The position numbers and the translations under genes were made by a program. Below the pieces are notes generated by a model. The model did not search any database and was not told the DNA's origin. It saw only the letters and a program-made list of their open reading frames with translations. A stretch of DNA of 64,000 nt from Methylotuvimicrobium sp. KM2 (GTDB lineage Bacteria; Pseudomonadota; Gammaproteobacteria; Methylococcales; Methylomonadaceae). The DNA is taken from contig NZ_CP150634.1 in assembly GCF_038051925.1 (NCBI RefSeq), forward strand, positions 1,240,001-1,304,000, written 5' to 3'. Below, piece after piece: positions 19,927-29,125 of the stretch; positions within the stretch are counted from its first letter, which is position 1, and each line of letters opens with the position of its first letter.

Positions 19927-21658
19927 TGCCGGCCTTGGCTTTTCTTCGCTTGTTATCCGAACCGTCACGTTTTTTAGCCTTGAAAGTTTTTTTCAAGGTT
20001 TCGCCCATTCTGGAAATATTCAATTGCTGACCGGCAACCCTTACTTTTTTTAGTTCTTGGAAAATATCCTTGGGCATGCCGGCAGGAAGCTCAACGGTGC
20101 TGTAGTTTTCCTCGATTTTGATTCGTGCGATATGATCCCCGTCAAGTCCTGTCTCATTAGCGATAGCGCCGACGATGTTGCCGGGCTTGACACCATGCGC
20201 TTTGCCGACTTCGATACGGTAGGTTTCCATTTCAATGTCGGGGTTTGCCTTACGCTTGCTCTTGCGTTCCGTCCCGGATTCTCGGTCTATCGAGTCTTTT
20301 CGTTCGCGGCGTTCGGTTTCTTTTTTGGGCGGGTTTTTCATAAGCAACGGTGTTTCGCCTTGGACTTGTTTTGCCAAGGCTGCAGCAATTTCGATTGCCG
20401 ATACATTATGTTCGTTTTGGTATTGTTCCATCAATTGAATAAAAAAACTCAATTCTTCCGCGGCCAGTGTATCGGTAATGCGTTGTTTGAATCGGGCAAT
20501 CCTTTTATTGTTAATAATTTCGGTCGAAGGCAGTCCCATTTCTGCGACTTTTTGACGAGTTGCTTTCTCGATATTACTGAGCAGTCTTCTTTCACGCGGT
20601 GCGACAAACAATATCGCATCGCCGGTTCGACCGGCACGGCCGGTTCTGCCGATGCGGTGAATATAGGCCTCGGTATCGTAGGGAATATCGTAATTGATGA
20701 CGTGGCTGATCCGTTCGACATCGAGACCCCGCGCCGCCACGTCGGTGGCAATTAGAATATCCAATTTACCGTTTTTCAAATGCGCGATGGTTCTTTCGCG
20801 CAGTGCTTGCGACATATCGCCATTGATTGCCGCTGCCGAATAGCCGCGTGCTTCGAGTTTTTCGGCCAGTTCGACCGTCGCGGTTTTAGTCCGGACAAAA
20901 ATAATGATGCCGTCGAAGGTTTCCGATTCCAAAATGCGGGTTAGTGCGTCGAGCTTATGGACTCCGCTGACTAGCCAGTAGCGTTGACGTATCGTTTCGG
21001 CGGTCGACGTGCGGACCTTGACCGTGATTTCCTCGGGGTCATGTAAATACGTTTGTGCGATTTTGCGTATGGGTGCCGGCATCGTTGCCGAAAACAGGGC
21101 GATTTGGCGTTGTTTGGGGGTTTGTTCCAAAATCCATTCAACATCGTCTATAAAGCCCATGCGAAGCATTTCGTCGGCTTCGTCGAGCACCAAGCAGCTT
21201 AATTCGCCCAGCCTTAGCGTGCCTTTACGCATATGATCCATGACCCGTCCCGGTGTGCCGACGATAACGTGCGGGCCGCGTTTGAGCTGGCGAAGTTGCG
21301 TCGTGTAGTCTTGCCCGCCGTAGATCGGCAATACATGAAAACCTTTTAAATGAGCGGCATAGCGCTGAAAAGCCTCGGCCACTTGTATGGCCAGTTCGCG
21401 GGTAGGGGCTAGAACCAAAACTTGCGGTTCGGTTTTTTTTAGGTCGAGTCGAGATAATATCGGAAGAGCAAAAGCTGCGGTCTTACCGGTGCCTGTTTGC
21501 GCCTGGCCTAGAACATCCTTGCCTTGCATTAAGTGCGGAATGGTTTGAGCTTGAATCGGGGAGGGGGATTCGTAACCGACATCATCCAATGCTTTAAGCA
21601 CCGGTTCGATTAGAGTTAATTCACGAAAAGTTGGAAAAGAGGAAACATCGTTGGACAT
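19922..21658 (-). CDS. deaD: DEAD-box ATP-dependent RNA helicase DeaD/CsdA
   Basis: RNA helicase for ribosome assembly and mRNA turnover, important in the cold. The 578 residues carry the Q motif, motif I AQTGTGKT, Ia PTRELAIQ, II VLDEADEML, III SAT, V ARGLD and VI HRIGRTGRAG. The C-terminus has the DbpA/CsdA RNA-binding domain (YRIEVGKAHGVKPGNIVGAIANE) and a basic tail. The stop lies in the end of a MITE-B element. A pair of cold-shock genes elsewhere in the window fits the same physiology but is not linked. Confidence 0.95.
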   Translation of the reverse strand: MSNDVSSFPTFRELTLIEPVLKALDDVGYESPSPIQAQTIPHLMQGKDVLGQAQTGTGKTAAFALPILSRLDLKKTEPQVLVLAPTRELAIQVAEAFQRYAAHLKGFHVLPIYGGQDYTTQLRQLKRGPHVIVGTPGRVMDHMRKGTLRLGELSCLVLDEADEMLRMGFIDDVEWILEQTPKQRQIALFSATMPAPIRKIAQTYLHDPEEITVKVRTSTAETIRQRYWLVSGVHKLDALTRILESETFDGIIIFVRTKTATVELAEKLEARGYSAAAINGDMSQALRERTIAHLKNGKLDILIATDVAARGLDVERISHVINYDIPYDTEAYIHRIGRTGRAGRTGDAILFVAPRERRLLSNIEKATRQKVAEMGLPSTEIINNKRIARFKQRITDTLAAEELSFFIQLMEQYQNEHNVSAIEIAAALAKQVQGETPLLMKNPPKKETERRERKDSIDRESGTERKSKRKANPDIEMETYRIEVGKAHGVKPGNIVGAIANETGLDGDHIARIKIEENYSTVELPAGMPKDIFQELKKVRVAGQQLNISRMGETLKKTFKAKKRDGSDNKRRKAKAGS

Positions 21659-21804
21659 GCAAAGCCTGTGGGTAAATTTAAGACGCGTGGCGCGGAGGGG
21701 AGTTAAGCCCGCAATTATACCTCATATTAATCAAACCGGTAAAAATAGATTGACAAGAACGGCGTTTTTTTGATTTTGACTCTATCGATGAAAACTTCCG
21801 GCGG

Positions 21805-21982
21805 CTTTAGCCTTGGCTAAGTATTTCATGATAAATAATGTCCTGGAGATATGAGCTTTGTTGAGGGTTTTGAGGCTTGCTTGACAGGACGCCGTGAATC
21901 CATCCGCTTGACCGCGGAATCTGATGGCCAAGGATGGCTTGTATTAGGGCGCCATCCTTGGCCGAAGCAAGCCGAAACGTTG
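21805..21982. repeat. MITE-B left part
   Basis: Begins with CTAAGTATTTCATGATAAATAATGTCCTGG, matching the B left end, and continues TGAGCTTTGTTGAGGG and CTTGACAGGACGCCGTGAAT. The right half is replaced by an unrelated palindrome (GCCAAGGATGG...CCATCCTTGGC). It abuts element F at 21983. Bases 21659-21804 hold the deaD upstream region; no other gene is visible. Confidence 0.6.
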
Positions 21983-22501
21983 GGGACGTGTTAAATAAGG
22001 CTATGTTCGCGTTAGCAGTTGAAACGGTTCACTTCCCTACTAAATAAACCACTTAGGAAATAGTCAATGATTGCTTTCCAATACTCTGAGCGTGGAAGAG
22101 GGTACGATTACTCGCTTGACAGGACGCCGTGAATACGTCCATGTAGGCTTGACGGCAGCTCCCTGCTGCCGACACCTGTCAATCGAGCAACCGTACCCTC
22201 CTTTCAACCATTGGCGCGATATTGAAAAAAGGAAAGTTATACCTTTCGCACTTCAAAATTCGGCAGTGCCTTAGGAGGCACCGGGGTGCCCGGCCCCTCA
22301 CCTAGCGTTAGGTGAGGGCTGGCATGGAGCTGGCATAGAGCCTACATGGACGTATTCACGGCGTCCTTTGGCGGGCCACCCCGGTGCCGAATTTTGATCT
22401 CCGATAGGTTTATTCAGAGTTGTATCCTTGGGTTTTATGTTGGCTTTAAATTCATAAAGTATCAGCTATTAACGCGGACATAGCCTTAAATAACTCGTCC
22501 C
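21983..22501. repeat. Element F: about 520 bp with long inverted ends, hosting nested B and A copies
   Basis: Left end GGGACGTGTTAAATAAGGCT and right end, read inward on the minus strand, GGGACGAGTTATTTAAGGCT. The similarity continues through ATGT(T/C)CGCGTTA, giving inverted ends of about 38 bases with a handful of mismatches. Inside are a MITE-B core (about 22095-22202) and a full MITE-A (22238-22412). I see no open reading frame of a transposase, so this is a non-autonomous element or a remnant. Confidence 0.6.
22238..22412 (+). repeat. MITE-A copy nested in element F
   Basis: Left arm TATACCTTTCGCACTTCAAA, central palindrome CCTCACCTAGCGTTAGGTGAGG, the CATAGAGCCTACATGGACG block and right arm TGCCGAATTTTGATCTCCGA, ending GGTTTA. 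The GTATTCACGGCGTCC site, occupied by MITE-C in other copies, is empty here. Confidence 0.8.
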
Positions 22502-22539
22502 TCAGGAGTTACTGGCCTAACTTATTTCATGCCCGTTAC

Positions 22540-22944
22540 TTAGCGATTATCGCAAACGTGACGGCTTGAGGTTTCCGGGTCGTCATAATCTTCGGATTCG
22601 GTGACTATTTTAGGTAACATATCTGCCATGCCTTCTCCGCATTTTTTCATCGCCTGAATAACCGGGTCGCTTGCCATCTCACGGGCAAAGGCCATTGCTT
22701 TGCTTTGCGCTTGGTCTCGATTGCCGGCGCGGCACAGTGCCGTTATTTCGGCATCGATCGATTGGCCGCGTTCGGAAAGCCGTTCCATCGCTGAAGGATC
22801 AATTTGGCCGAAACATTCCTGCATCTTAAGGCCCTGTTGCATCATTTGCTGCATTTGCGCTTCGGTCATATTACCGAATTGAGCATGGCTCGATATCGGC
22901 AAGAATGCGAATGCCGCAAGATATATTCGTGTTTTTTTTGTCAT
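22540..22944 (-). CDS. Small secreted protein of unknown function
   Basis: 134 residues with a clear signal peptide (MTKKTRIYLAAFAFLPISSHAQ) and a mature helical part rich in Gln and Met at its start (MTEAQMQQMMQQGLKMQECFG). Four Cys (MQECFG, TALCRAG, MKKCGEG, RHVCDNR) could form two disulfides in the periplasm. It stands alone between repeats and the divergent yheT. I do not recognise a family with a known role. Confidence 0.7.
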   Translation of the reverse strand: MTKKTRIYLAAFAFLPISSHAQFGNMTEAQMQQMMQQGLKMQECFGQIDPSAMERLSERGQSIDAEITALCRAGNRDQAQSKAMAFAREMASDPVIQAMKKCGEGMADMLPKIVTESEDYDDPETSSRHVCDNR

Positions 22945-23106
22945 GGCATAGCCTTGTTGAGTTTTGCGTTACGATGGAAAAACATAGTCATGGATCGGAG
23001 TTTAGTCAAAATAAAGATCTTTGTGCTTCGGGATGATTTTGCAGAAATCGATGATAATATAACTGCAATCAAATTCGGTATTTGACCGCTTTATATTCTT
23101 GATTTC

Positions 23107-24090
23107 ATGACCTATCGATCTCCTTGGTGGCTAAAGACCGCCCATTTGCAAACCGTATATCCGGCTTTGTGCAGAAAGCCCGCAATAAATTTAAACATTA
23201 GACGTGAGAGGCTTAGGACTCCGGACAACGATTTTATCGATATCGATTTTTGCGGAGAAGGCCGTAGTCCATTAGTCATACTGTTACACGGACTGACCGG
23301 AAGTTCTCAATCCGGTTATATAAAGGGATTGCAGACCGTTTTTCGGCAACAAGGTTGGCGAAGTGCTGCGCTTAATTTTCGCGGTTGTAGCGGCGAGCCG
23401 AATCAATTGGCTCGTTGTTATCATTCAGGCGATACCGAGGACATCGATTTCCTCTATCGAATCCTTCGCCAACGTGAGCCGGAGACGTCTTTGGCTGCAG
23501 TCGGATTCTCGTTGGGCGGTAATGTTTTGCTAAAATGGTTGGGCGAACAGGGTAGTAACGTGACGCTCTCGGCAGCGGTTGCCGTATCAGTGCCATTGGT
23601 CTTGAATATTTGCGCGACAAAATTAGATAGCGGATTTTCCAAAATTTATCGCGACCGCTTATTGTTGGAGTTGAAGGAATATCTCGACACTAAGCTCAAC
23701 TATTTGGTGGGCATTGGGCGTCATGAAGAGGCCGACAAAATTCAACGCTTGGGCGATTTATCCTCGGTAAAATCGTTTTGGCAATATGACGACCGGGTTG
23801 TGGCCAGGCTGCATGGATTCGAGGATGTTCATGATTATTACCGGCGTTCGAGTTCGAGGCAATATCTTAAAGCTATCCGGGTGCCGACCTTATTGATTCA
23901 AGCATTCGACGATCCTTTCATGACGCCGGCCGTGTTGCCTACTCCTGACGAATTATCTCCGAATGTGATCTTGGAAGTCACTCCAGGAGGAGGGCATGTT
24001 GGCTTTGTGGAAGGTCGTAACCCTCTAAAACCTAAGTATTGGCTTGAGCGGCGCATTCCGCGTTTTATAGCCGAACAAGGTTTCTCTTAG
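23107..24090 (+). CDS. yheT: YheT-family alpha/beta hydrolase
   Basis: Predicted esterase-like hydrolase of 327 residues, substrate unknown. Family signatures: MTYRSPWWLKTAHLQTVYPA at the N-terminus, oxyanion loop ILLHGLTGSSQSGY, nucleophile elbow AVGFSLGGNVLLKWLGE, acid in IQAFDDPFM and His in TPGGGHVGFVEG. The stop TAG is in CTTAG at the end of a degenerate MITE-B, so the C-terminus (AEQGFS) adjoins the element. No operon partner. Confidence 0.92.
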   Translation: MTYRSPWWLKTAHLQTVYPALCRKPAINLNIRRERLRTPDNDFIDIDFCGEGRSPLVILLHGLTGSSQSGYIKGLQTVFRQQGWRSAALNFRGCSGEPNQLARCYHSGDTEDIDFLYRILRQREPETSLAAVGFSLGGNVLLKWLGEQGSNVTLSAAVAVSVPLVLNICATKLDSGFSKIYRDRLLLELKEYLDTKLNYLVGIGRHEEADKIQRLGDLSSVKSFWQYDDRVVARLHGFEDVHDYYRRSSSRQYLKAIRVPTLLIQAFDDPFMTPAVLPTPDELSPNVILEVTPGGGHVGFVEGRNPLKPKYWLERRIPRFIAEQGFS

Positions 24091-24180
24091 AATTTGGTTG
24101 CCAATAAGTTTCCTATTTTGAAGTTGGGGTAACAGAGCCCTCGACATCGCTCAAAGCTCAAATTTATCGTGAAATCCTGA
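24086..24180. repeat. Shortened MITE-B at the yheT stop codon
   Basis: CTTAGAATTTGGTTGCCAATAAGTTTCCTATTTT matches the B right end, and CTCAAAGCTC...TTTATCGTGAAATCCTG matches the complement of the left end. The core inverted repeat has been lost, leaving about 95 bp. The first TAG is the yheT stop. Confidence 0.65.
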
Positions 24181-24255
24181 TTAACTTAGCCCATGTTTGA
24201 CACCTAACTTTAAAACTCTTTATGAATCAATATTTTATTGGATCATAAATGACCG

Positions 24256-26258
24256 TAAGGCACTACATAGGCGTTTTTTAAGCGTAATTCGATCTATAGT
24301 AGAGTTTTTTGTACACCTCCAGGAAGCGGGTCAAGGCCCAATGTGTGGTAAATCCGTGCTAATTCCGCTTCCGGTTGTGTGCTTTTGCGGATGTGCAGAA
24401 TACCGCCGTCGGCGCGCCGGAAGGAGGCGGTGACGCGCTGCTGAACGGACAAGATGTCGCGCAGTGTGGACCAGCGGTCGTGAATGCCGTGTTCTTTCAG
24501 TTGCCGGCGGATGATTTGCACGAACTGATAGGCCAGGACGGTGATGAACAAATGGCCGTCGACGCGGACTTCTTTGTGATGGTAGACCGGACGAAGCCCG
24601 AGTTCGGATTTAAGGCTACGAAACACCGCTTCCAGGTCGGTGAGCATGATATAGGTGCGCCACAGTTTTTCAGCATCCCATTGCGTTTCGTTACTGCGGA
24701 GGCAATAGACGCCGGGATGGCTCAGGCGGCTGCCGGCTTTGGGCTGTTTCGACCAGGTCAGGCCGATGACTTTTTCGCCGGTCTCATCCGGGGTCAGTTC
24801 GATCGTGTAATGCTGGCCGATACCGTGGTATTTTTCTTGGAGCCGACCGATGCGCTGTTGCAGTTTGTCGAGGCGCTTTTCGGCGCGAGGCTTGTGGAGG
24901 CCGTCGGCGATTTTTTGTAATCCGGCTTCGAAGCGCTCGCACAGGTGTTGATTGATGCCGCGCTCTTTTTGTTCGCGCTGTTCGGAGTAGCAATACAAGC
25001 GCACTTCTTGGTGTTCGCTGTCGTCGATGCGCTGGATGTGGACGGCGGAGCCGGCGGCGGTTTCGATCGGGATCGCGGTGTCGGCTTCGAATTGCCGAGC
25101 GCGTTCGCGGCTGACGACCAGATAGCGGTAACCGTGTTCGCGCAGCCAGGTGAGATTGGCTTCCGTGGCGATGCCTGCGTCCATGACCACCAAGGCGCCG
25201 GGTGGTGCACCGAGGTCTTTGAGCATCTCGGCCAAGGTCTTGCCTTCCGAGGCATTGCCGTCGAAGGTCTGGGAACGGCGGACGAAGCCGCTGCCATCGA
25301 GCACCAAGCCCAGCGTGACCAGTGGACAGTCGCGGCGCTTTTCTTTGGAGCGGCCCCGTTGCGCTTTCGGATTGGCGGCCGCCGTGCCTTCGAAGTAGGT
25401 ATTGGTCAAGTCGTATAAGGTAACCGTGGTCTCGAAACCGAACAGATCGTGCACCCGGTTGAACAGCGTGCGTTCGATGACGTCCCGGTGCTTCATCAAA
25501 GCGTCTGAAGCCCGATACAACGTGATCGGCTTCATGCGTTCGAAATCGACGTCCAACAGCTCGCCCAAACCGCTGCGCTGACCTAGCCAACGGTGCGTGG
25601 CGGCCTCAGAAGCCGGCGCTGCCATGCGCCCGATGATCGAACCCACGACCGCCGCCCGTATCGGCCCGGAGAGACCCAGTCCCATCAGCAGCGAGGTAAA
25701 ATTGACCAAGTCCATCGCCGCCAAACCGACCTGCTCGACACCGATCGAACGGGGCCTCGCTAATTCCAGCGAGTTCGCATCAATGGTATATATTTCAGCG
25801 GGAGTCCGGGACTCCGGTGGCTCCGACGAGACCGATTCCGAAGCCGCCTGTGCGGCTTCATTGACGACACTCATGGCTGGGGTCGGGATCAACGAAAGCC
25901 TCACGAGCAATGGCGCGCTTTCCGCCAACAAGCGCGCGGCGATATGTTCCGCGGCCAAGGCCACCGTCTGAGGTAAGTCCGGATCGAATAAACTCGTTTG
26001 CAACGATAACAACTCCAGGACACGGCGACATAAGGCCGGCCAAAAAGTGGGCTGGATCGAAAAATGCCGGCCTAGATTCAGCAGTGTGACCTGTTTAACT
26101 TTTTGACCGATGCGTTCGGAATGAACCAGTCGATAAGTCTCATGAGGTTCGCCGGTGGCTCTGCAGCGGGTTTGAGTGCGTCGAATAAACATGCCGTCAA
26201 CTTAGCGCAAACCGCGAGGCGGCGCAAGATGCCTAAGGCATTTTATGGCACTACATTA
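24256..26258 (-). mobile_element. IS1634-type insertion sequence, ends approximate
   Basis: The transposase gene occupies nearly the whole element. GGCACTACATAGG at the left (about 24256) and GGCACTACATTAGCC at the right (about 26248) are direct, not inverted, copies. Only the right one reads inward as TGTAGTGCC, a plausible terminal repeat. I could not find a convincing matching inverted left end, so the left boundary is uncertain and may be rearranged. Confidence 0.5.
24294..26192 (-). CDS. IS1634-family (IS4-like DDE) transposase
   Basis: Full-length transposase of 632 residues. The N-terminus MFIRRTQTRCRATGEPHETYRLV and the central LGLVLDGSGFVRRSQTFDGNASEGKTLAEML are typical of IS1634-type enzymes. 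Candidate catalytic acids include the Asp of LGLVLDGSG, the Asp of VVMDAGIATEANL and the Glu of LTDLEAVFRSLKSELGLRPVYH. Codon use is visibly GC-richer than in neighbouring genes, which produces long antisense and alternative-frame open frames and points to recent arrival. It separates yheT from gloB. Confidence 0.93.
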   Translation of the reverse strand: MFIRRTQTRCRATGEPHETYRLVHSERIGQKVKQVTLLNLGRHFSIQPTFWPALCRRVLELLSLQTSLFDPDLPQTVALAAEHIAARLLAESAPLLVRLSLIPTPAMSVVNEAAQAASESVSSEPPESRTPAEIYTIDANSLELARPRSIGVEQVGLAAMDLVNFTSLLMGLGLSGPIRAAVVGSIIGRMAAPASEAATHRWLGQRSGLGELLDVDFERMKPITLYRASDALMKHRDVIERTLFNRVHDLFGFETTVTLYDLTNTYFEGTAAANPKAQRGRSKEKRRDCPLVTLGLVLDGSGFVRRSQTFDGNASEGKTLAEMLKDLGAPPGALVVMDAGIATEANLTWLREHGYRYLVVSRERARQFEADTAIPIETAAGSAVHIQRIDDSEHQEVRLYCYSEQREQKERGINQHLCERFEAGLQKIADGLHKPRAEKRLDKLQQRIGRLQEKYHGIGQHYTIELTPDETGEKVIGLTWSKQPKAGSRLSHPGVYCLRSNETQWDAEKLWRTYIMLTDLEAVFRSLKSELGLRPVYHHKEVRVDGHLFITVLAYQFVQIIRRQLKEHGIHDRWSTLRDILSVQQRVTASFRRADGGILHIRKSTQPEAELARIYHTLGLDPLPGGVQKTLL

Positions 26259-26363
26259 GCCATTTTCGAGGAAGTCGATTTTTATAGCCCAATGATATCA
26301 ATTAGTTAAAAAATTAATAATTTTTGCGAATGATAGATATTTACTAGAAAATGTTAAAGGTGG

Positions 26364-26551
26364 GTTAGGATTTCGTGATAAATAACCTCCTGGAGCTATG
26401 AGCTTTGTTGAGGGTTCGGTAACTCGCTTGACAGGACGCCGTGAATACGTCCGTGTAGGCTTGACGGCGGCTTTCCCTGCCGCCGACACCTGCCAATCGA
26501 GCTACCGAACCCTCCATAAAACAGGGAAGTTATTTACGACCAAATCCTTAG
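26364..26551. repeat. Complete MITE-B, free of nested elements
   Basis: Best reference copy: left GTTAGGATTTCGTGATAAAT, then AACCTCCTGGAGCTATGAGC; core TTGACAGGACGCCGTGAAT...CTTGACGGCGGC and its inverse GCCGCCGACACCTGCCAATCGAG; right GGGAAGTTATTTACGACCAA followed by ATCCTTAG. Length 188 bp. The right end lies 12 bases before the gloB ATG, so the gloB ribosome site is immediately beside the element. Confidence 0.85.
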
Positions 26552-26563
26552 AGGTTGATACCC

Positions 26564-27328
26564 ATGTTGAAGGTTATTCAAATCCCGGTCTTGAACGACA
26601 ATTATATCTACCTGGCAAAAGACGTTGAGTCCGGATTAACGGCAGCGGTCGATCCTGCTGTTGCTGGACCAGTGCTGGATGCCATGGCCGAACAGGGTTG
26701 GCGGCTCGATTTTATCCTAAACACGCATCATCATGGCGATCATGTCGGCGGGAACCGCGAGCTCAAGAAACAGACCGGGTGCCGGATTGTCGGTGCGAAA
26801 GCGGATAAACACCGCATTCCGGGCATCGATATCGAATTGTCAGACGGCGGTCATTTTCGTTTAGGAAACACCGTTTTCCAAATTATCGAAACGCCGGGTC
26901 ATACTTTGGGTCATATCGTTTATTATTCGGCCGAGGACGGTATTTTGTTTTGCGGCGATACCTTGTTTGCGATGGGCTGCGGGCGTTTGTTCGAAGGCAC
27001 CGCCGAACAAATGTGGCGTTCCTTGCAAAAGTTAAGAGCATTGCCTTCCTCGACACGCGTTTATTGCGCACACGAATATACGTTGAATAACGGCCGTTTT
27101 GCATTGACTGTCGAACCCGATAATACCGCGTTGCAGCAAAGAATGGCCGAGGTTCGTCGTTTGAGAGAGTCGGATCAACCGACCGTTCCTTTTTCGATTG
27201 AAGAGGAAGTAGCGACCAATCCTTTTTTTAGAGCGGATGTCGAAGCTTTGAAGGCGGCTATCGCAATGGAAACACGACAGCCCCTGGCTGTATTTACGGA
27301 ATTGAGATCGAGAAAAGACGTGTTTTGA
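26564..27328 (+). CDS. gloB: Hydroxyacylglutathione hydrolase (glyoxalase II)
   Basis: Hydrolyses S-lactoylglutathione in methylglyoxal detoxification; binuclear metal enzyme. 254 residues from the ATG at 26564 (MLKVIQIPVLNDNYIY), chosen over an upstream TTG because GAGG sits nine bases ahead of it. The metallo-beta-lactamase signature THHHGDHVGG is intact, with IETPGHTLGH and the Asp of FCGDTLFAMGCGR. The C-terminus RKDVF is usual. With MITE-B ending just upstream, its promoter must be inside or beyond that element. Confidence 0.95.
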   Translation: MLKVIQIPVLNDNYIYLAKDVESGLTAAVDPAVAGPVLDAMAEQGWRLDFILNTHHHGDHVGGNRELKKQTGCRIVGAKADKHRIPGIDIELSDGGHFRLGNTVFQIIETPGHTLGHIVYYSAEDGILFCGDTLFAMGCGRLFEGTAEQMWRSLQKLRALPSSTRVYCAHEYTLNNGRFALTVEPDNTALQQRMAEVRRLRESDQPTVPFSIEEEVATNPFFRADVEALKAAIAMETRQPLAVFTELRSRKDVF

Positions 27329-27336
27329 CGCCTGGA

Positions 27337-27927
27337 TCAGTATTCAGTCGGTAAGCGTGCCGCCAATTCGTCCCACGCTATGACGACTTCCGGCAAGCTC
27401 CTCGATGATGTAGCCCCTTGCAATTCGAATATTTCCGGTTTTCCATATTTAGCGTCGCATAATAGGTAAATGGTCAATATTCGGTCGACCGGGTGCACGA
27501 GCCAATATTCTTTGACGCCAGAGCGTTCGTATAGGCTTAATTTTCGGATTTGGTCGTGGCCGGCAGTGGACGGCGACAAGACTTCGATGATCCAGTCCGG
27601 CGCCCCGAGTACGCCGCGGCGATCCAATTTGGCTGTATCGCACACGACGAACACGTCCGGTTGCACGACAGTGTCGATACGCTCGTCGGCTTCTTCATGT
27701 TTCGGCAAACGCACATCGACCGGTGCGATGAAGGGCCGGCACGTTTTACCTCTTAACGCCAAGCGAAGTTGAAAATAGAGCTCTCCGGCAATATCCTGAT
27801 GAGCCAAATCAGGCGCAGGCGCCATCATAAACGCCTCGCCGTCGATTAACTCGTAGCGTTGCTCCGTTTGCCAATTGACATAATCGGCATAACTAAAGTG
27901 ATCGGATTTCTTTATTGCTAAGTTCAT
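27337..27927 (-). CDS. Uma2-family (DUF820) putative endonuclease
   Basis: 196 residues of the PD-(D/E)XK-fold Uma2 family, common in cyanobacteria and rarer elsewhere; role unsettled. Seen: YELIDGEAFMMAPAPDLAHQDIAGEL, the acidic VVQPDVFVVCD, PDWIIEVLSPSTAGHD (Glu-Val-Leu-Ser core), and YERSGVKEYWLVHPVDRILTIY. It is convergent with gloB at 8 bases and stands alone. Confidence 0.88.
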   Translation of the reverse strand: MNLAIKKSDHFSYADYVNWQTEQRYELIDGEAFMMAPAPDLAHQDIAGELYFQLRLALRGKTCRPFIAPVDVRLPKHEEADERIDTVVQPDVFVVCDTAKLDRRGVLGAPDWIIEVLSPSTAGHDQIRKLSLYERSGVKEYWLVHPVDRILTIYLLCDAKYGKPEIFELQGATSSRSLPEVVIAWDELAARLPTEY

Positions 27928-28092
27928 CGGCTTTTTGTTGAAGGCAGGTTGAGTCCGGCTGTCGATTATATGGTCTTTCGTAGCGTAAATGCCGGATTTC
28001 GGAATATCCGTTTTTAGTAAGTACCCGGCTTGATGTATAGTTATACCTCAAAATCTTCTCATTACTGTGATTTTTTTAAATGGAGATAACAA

Positions 28093-29103
28093 ATGCATAA
28101 TGTCACTTTGATCAAAGGTGATGGTATCGGTCCTTCCATTATGGACCAAGCGGTTAAAATCATCGATGCTTCGGGCGCCAAAATTCATTGGGAAGAAGCC
28201 GATGCCGGCATGGCCGCGTTTAATAAATTCGGAACACCGATTCCCGATGCGACACTCGAGTCGATCGATAGAAACCGAGTAGCTTTTAAGGGCCCTCTGA
28301 CAACAGCGGTCAGCGAAGGCTTTAGAAGCATCAATGTCGAATTACGTAAGAAATACGATCTTTATGCGAATGTGCGTCCGGCGAAAAGTTGGGCCGGCGT
28401 TCAGACCCGTTATAGCGATATCGATATCGTGATCGTTAGGGAAAATACCGAAGGACTGTATGCCGGGCTCGAGCATTATCTCACCAGCAAAAGAGACATA
28501 GCCGAAAGTCTGGCCGTGGTAACCCGTCAGGGTTCCGAGCGTATCATCGACTATGCATTCAAATACGCGCGGGACAATAACCGCAAGAAAGTTACGGTCT
28601 GTCATAAAGCCAATATTTTGAAATACACGCAAGGCCTATTCTTGGAAACGGCAAAGGAAGTCGCCACGCGTTATCCCGATATCGAATTCGATAGCAAGAT
28701 CATCGATGCAACCTGCATGCACATGGTCATGAATCCGCAGCAATTCGATGTCGTCGTCACTACGAATATGTTTGGCGACATTTTGTCCGATTTGACCGCC
28801 GGCTTGGTAGGCGGTCTCGGTTTGATTCCTGGTGCGAACATTGGTGCCGATGCAGCCTTGTTCGAAGCGGTTCACGGCAGCGCGCCGGATATTGCCGACA
28901 AGAATATTGCCAATCCGACGGCCGTGATCATGGCAGGAGTCATGATGTTGGATCACTTACATGAACATGAGGCGGCTAACAAAGTGAAAACGGCTTTGGA
29001 GAAAGTCATTGCCGAAGGCAAATATGTGACACCTGACCTGAATCCCAATGCCGGTGTCGGCACCGATGTCATGGGTCAGGCGATCATCGACGCGATGGCG
29101 TAA
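28093..29103 (+). CDS. icd: Isocitrate dehydrogenase, NAD-type (short form)
   Basis: TCA-cycle oxidative decarboxylation of isocitrate. The 336-residue length and the start HNVTLIKGDGIGPSIM place it with the isopropylmalate-like NAD-dependent form. Catalytic features: the substrate-binding VRENTEGLYAGLEHY, TVCHKANILKYTQGLF with catalytic Lys, and the metal-binding NMFGDILSDLTAGLVGGLG. The NAD site is in the segment EAVHGSAPDIADKNIANPTA, which points to NAD rather than NADP. A GGAG ribosome site precedes ATG. acnB and gltA follow on the same strand, each separated by repeats. Confidence 0.94.
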   Translation: MHNVTLIKGDGIGPSIMDQAVKIIDASGAKIHWEEADAGMAAFNKFGTPIPDATLESIDRNRVAFKGPLTTAVSEGFRSINVELRKKYDLYANVRPAKSWAGVQTRYSDIDIVIVRENTEGLYAGLEHYLTSKRDIAESLAVVTRQGSERIIDYAFKYARDNNRKKVTVCHKANILKYTQGLFLETAKEVATRYPDIEFDSKIIDATCMHMVMNPQQFDVVVTTNMFGDILSDLTAGLVGGLGLIPGANIGADAALFEAVHGSAPDIADKNIANPTAVIMAGVMMLDHLHEHEAANKVKTALEKVIAEGKYVTPDLNPNAGVGTDVMGQAIIDAMA

Positions 29104-29125
29104 AAACCTTTTCAAAAGATTCGCA

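Noticed and set aside
24784..25590. Long alternative-frame and antisense frames in the IS1634 region
   Set aside because: Produced by the high GC of the transposase gene; no family signature.
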